64,000 nt of DNA from positions 220,641 through 284,640 of the forward strand of contig NZ_FNCJ01000007.1 of the NCBI RefSeq assembly GCF_900100735.1, written 5' to 3'. The notes under the pieces are model-generated. The model had not been told where the DNA came from, ran no database searches, and saw nothing but the letters and a program-made list of their open reading frames with translations. Shown piece by piece: positions 62,751-64,000 of this stretch (its first letter is position 1; each line of letters opens with the position of its first letter). The position numbers and the translations under genes are program-made. The stretch is from Paraburkholderia phenazinium (lineage in GTDB: Bacteria; Pseudomonadota; Gammaproteobacteria; Burkholderiales; Burkholderiaceae).

Positions 62751-64000
62751 ATGACGACCTCATCGCCCGCCGAACGCGCGGGCACCCAAACTACGCACCT
62801 CAAGCGCACGCTTGGCCTGCCGTCGGTGTTGCTGTTCGGCCTCGCCTATATGGCGCCGTTGATCGTGTACGGCACCTATGGCGTGCTCGCCAGCGCAAGC
62901 GACGATACCGCTGCGCTCGCCTATCTGATTGCCTTGATCGCCATCGTGTTTACCGCGCTGAGTTACGGCAAGCTCGCGCGACTCTTCCCGGTCGCCGGTT
63001 CCGCGTATACCTACACACGCAAGACGTTTAGCGCGCATCTGGGCTTCATGATCGGCTGGGCGACGCTGCTCGATTACTTCTTCCTGCCGATGGTGATCTG
63101 GCTGATCGGCGCGGCTTATCTGAGCGCCGCGTTTCCGAACGTGCCGAGCTGGCTGTGGATCGTCGCCTTTATCGTCCTGACGAGCGCGCTGAATATCCTC
63201 GGCATCGAACTGGCGAACCGCTTCAACATCGTGCTGATGGTCGTGCAACTGGCGATCGTCGCGCTGTTCGTGGTGCTGTGCTGCCACTACGTGACGGCGG
63301 CGATGGGGCCGGGCGGCCTGATTTCCGCCGAACCGTTCTTCAAGCCGCACGTGCCGTTCTCGGCGACCATGGCGGGGGCCGCGATTGCCGCGTACTCGTA
63401 TCTCGGCTTCGACGCGGTCTCGACGCTGACCGAAGAAACCATCGAGCCGGAGAAGACCATGCCGCGCGCGATCGTGCTGATTGCGCTGATCGGCGGGGCG
63501 ATCTTCGTGATTGCCGCTTATACGGTGCAGCTCGCGCATCCGGGTGCGGTATTCAAGGACCCCGATTCCGCCGCTTTCGAAGTGGCGCGCAAGGTGGGTG
63601 GCGATATCTTCGTGACGGTGTTTCTGGCCGGCCTGATCCTCGCGCAGTTCGCCTCGGGCATCTCGGCGCAGGCGAGCGTCGGACGGCTGCTGTATGCGAT
63701 GGGCCGCGATGAAGTGCTGCCCAAGCGGATCTTCGGCTTCGTGCATCCGAAGTTCAAGACGCCAGCCATCAACATTGCGATTGCCGGGGCAGTGGGGCTG
63801 ATCGCGTTGAAGCTCGACGTGGCGACCTCTACCTCGTTCATCAACTTCGGCGCGTTTCTCGCGTTCACCGCGGTCAATCTGTGTGTGGTGCGGCAGTACT
63901 TCCTTGCCAGAGGCACTGCAAAAACCATGGGCATGCTCGGCGGCCTGCTGTTCCCGCTGCTGGGGGCGCTTGCCGATCTGTGGCTGCTGGTGAGTCTGGA
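62751..64000 (+). CDS. APC-family amino acid/polyamine permease (truncated by window end)
   Basis: At least 416 aa of membrane protein continue to the right edge without a stop. LPSVLLFGLAYMAPLIVYGT, LFPVAGSAYTYTRKTFSAHL, ALNILGIELANRFNIVLMVV and LGFDAVSTLTEETIEPEKTM mark the amino acid-polyamine-organocation family of the putrescine/amino acid importer type. GGAGA lies 6 bases before ATG 62751. It is probably co-regulated with the nitrilase gene by the LuxR protein. Confidence 0.9.
   Translation, partial: MTTSSPAERAGTQTTHLKRTLGLPSVLLFGLAYMAPLIVYGTYGVLASASDDTAALAYLIALIAIVFTALSYGKLARLFPVAGSAYTYTRKTFSAHLGFMIGWATLLDYFFLPMVIWLIGAAYLSAAFPNVPSWLWIVAFIVLTSALNILGIELANRFNIVLMVVQLAIVALFVVLCCHYVTAAMGPGGLISAEPFFKPHVPFSATMAGAAIAAYSYLGFDAVSTLTEETIEPEKTMPRAIVLIALIGGAIFVIAAYTVQLAHPGAVFKDPDSAAFEVARKVGGDIFVTVFLAGLILAQFASGISAQASVGRLLYAMGRDEVLPKRIFGFVHPKFKTPAINIAIAGAVGLIALKLDVATSTSFINFGAFLAFTAVNLCVVRQYFLARGTAKTMGMLGGLLFPLLGALADLWLLVSL

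Noticed and set aside
1..64000. tRNA, rRNA, CRISPR, insertion sequences, phage or integrase genes
   Set aside because: No cloverleaf with flanking CCA, no regularly spaced direct repeats and no transposase or integrase motifs were seen on reading; a tRNAscan and IS search would be needed to exclude them fully.

Overview
The window looks like chromosomal DNA from a Burkholderia/Paraburkholderia-type betaproteobacterium. The evidence is uniformly high G+C coding sequence, a cepacian/colanic-acid-like Wzy-dependent exopolysaccharide (EPS) locus, a complete Pel polysaccharide operon, a divergent argO/argP pair, a DUF1328 micro-protein and many LysR-controlled transporter modules. No rRNA, tRNA, CRISPR array, insertion sequence or phage gene was found. 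The genus is an inference from gene content.

Layout. (1) 97-23794: a fucose-type EPS locus. It holds manC, a WcaJ-like initiating transferase, Wza, a Wzc BY-kinase, gmd, fcl, five glycosyltransferases, a WcaF-like acetyltransferase, a membrane acyltransferase, Wzy, Wzx, a lone rmlC-type epimerase, an FAD/GMC oxidoreductase and a small secreted protein of unknown function. Several genes are inverted, giving a mosaic look. (2) 23837-30200: a LysR regulator divergent from a fluoroacetate-dehalogenase-like hydrolase, then leuC/leuD-type dehydratase subunits, a DctA transporter and a convergent EamA exporter. (3) 30271-33430: a decayed patch (LysR remnant and a GNAT protein that appears to lack its acetyl-CoA-binding core), two small membrane proteins and an unknown exported protein. 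(4) 33439-49896: a MASE4-GGDEF diguanylate cyclase divergent from pelABCDEFG, followed by a separate secreted PelA-like glycoside hydrolase. (5) 49906-64000: argO/argP, a LysR + M20 peptidase + MFS module, an MFS/PRC-barrel pair, a purine permease, an ArsR/SRPBCC pair with a probable leaderless promoter, and a LuxR/nitrilase/APC-permease module that runs off the right end.

How the parts fit. ManC, Gmd and Fcl give GDP-mannose to GDP-L-fucose. The WcaJ-like enzyme starts the repeat on undecaprenyl phosphate, the glycosyltransferases extend it, Wzx and Wzy flip and polymerise it, and Wzc and Wza control length and export. The second polymer, Pel, is synthesised by PelF and PelDEG, handled in the periplasm by PelA and exported through PelB/PelC. 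The neighbouring diguanylate cyclase could supply the c-di-GMP that PelD senses.

The most interesting signal is in the pel operon. The N-terminal hydrolase half of PelA has lost loops and has Asp where the catalytic Glu is expected. A separate signal-peptide protein directly after pelG carries an intact copy of that hydrolase domain with Glu219. The two PelA activities thus appear to have been divided between two genes.
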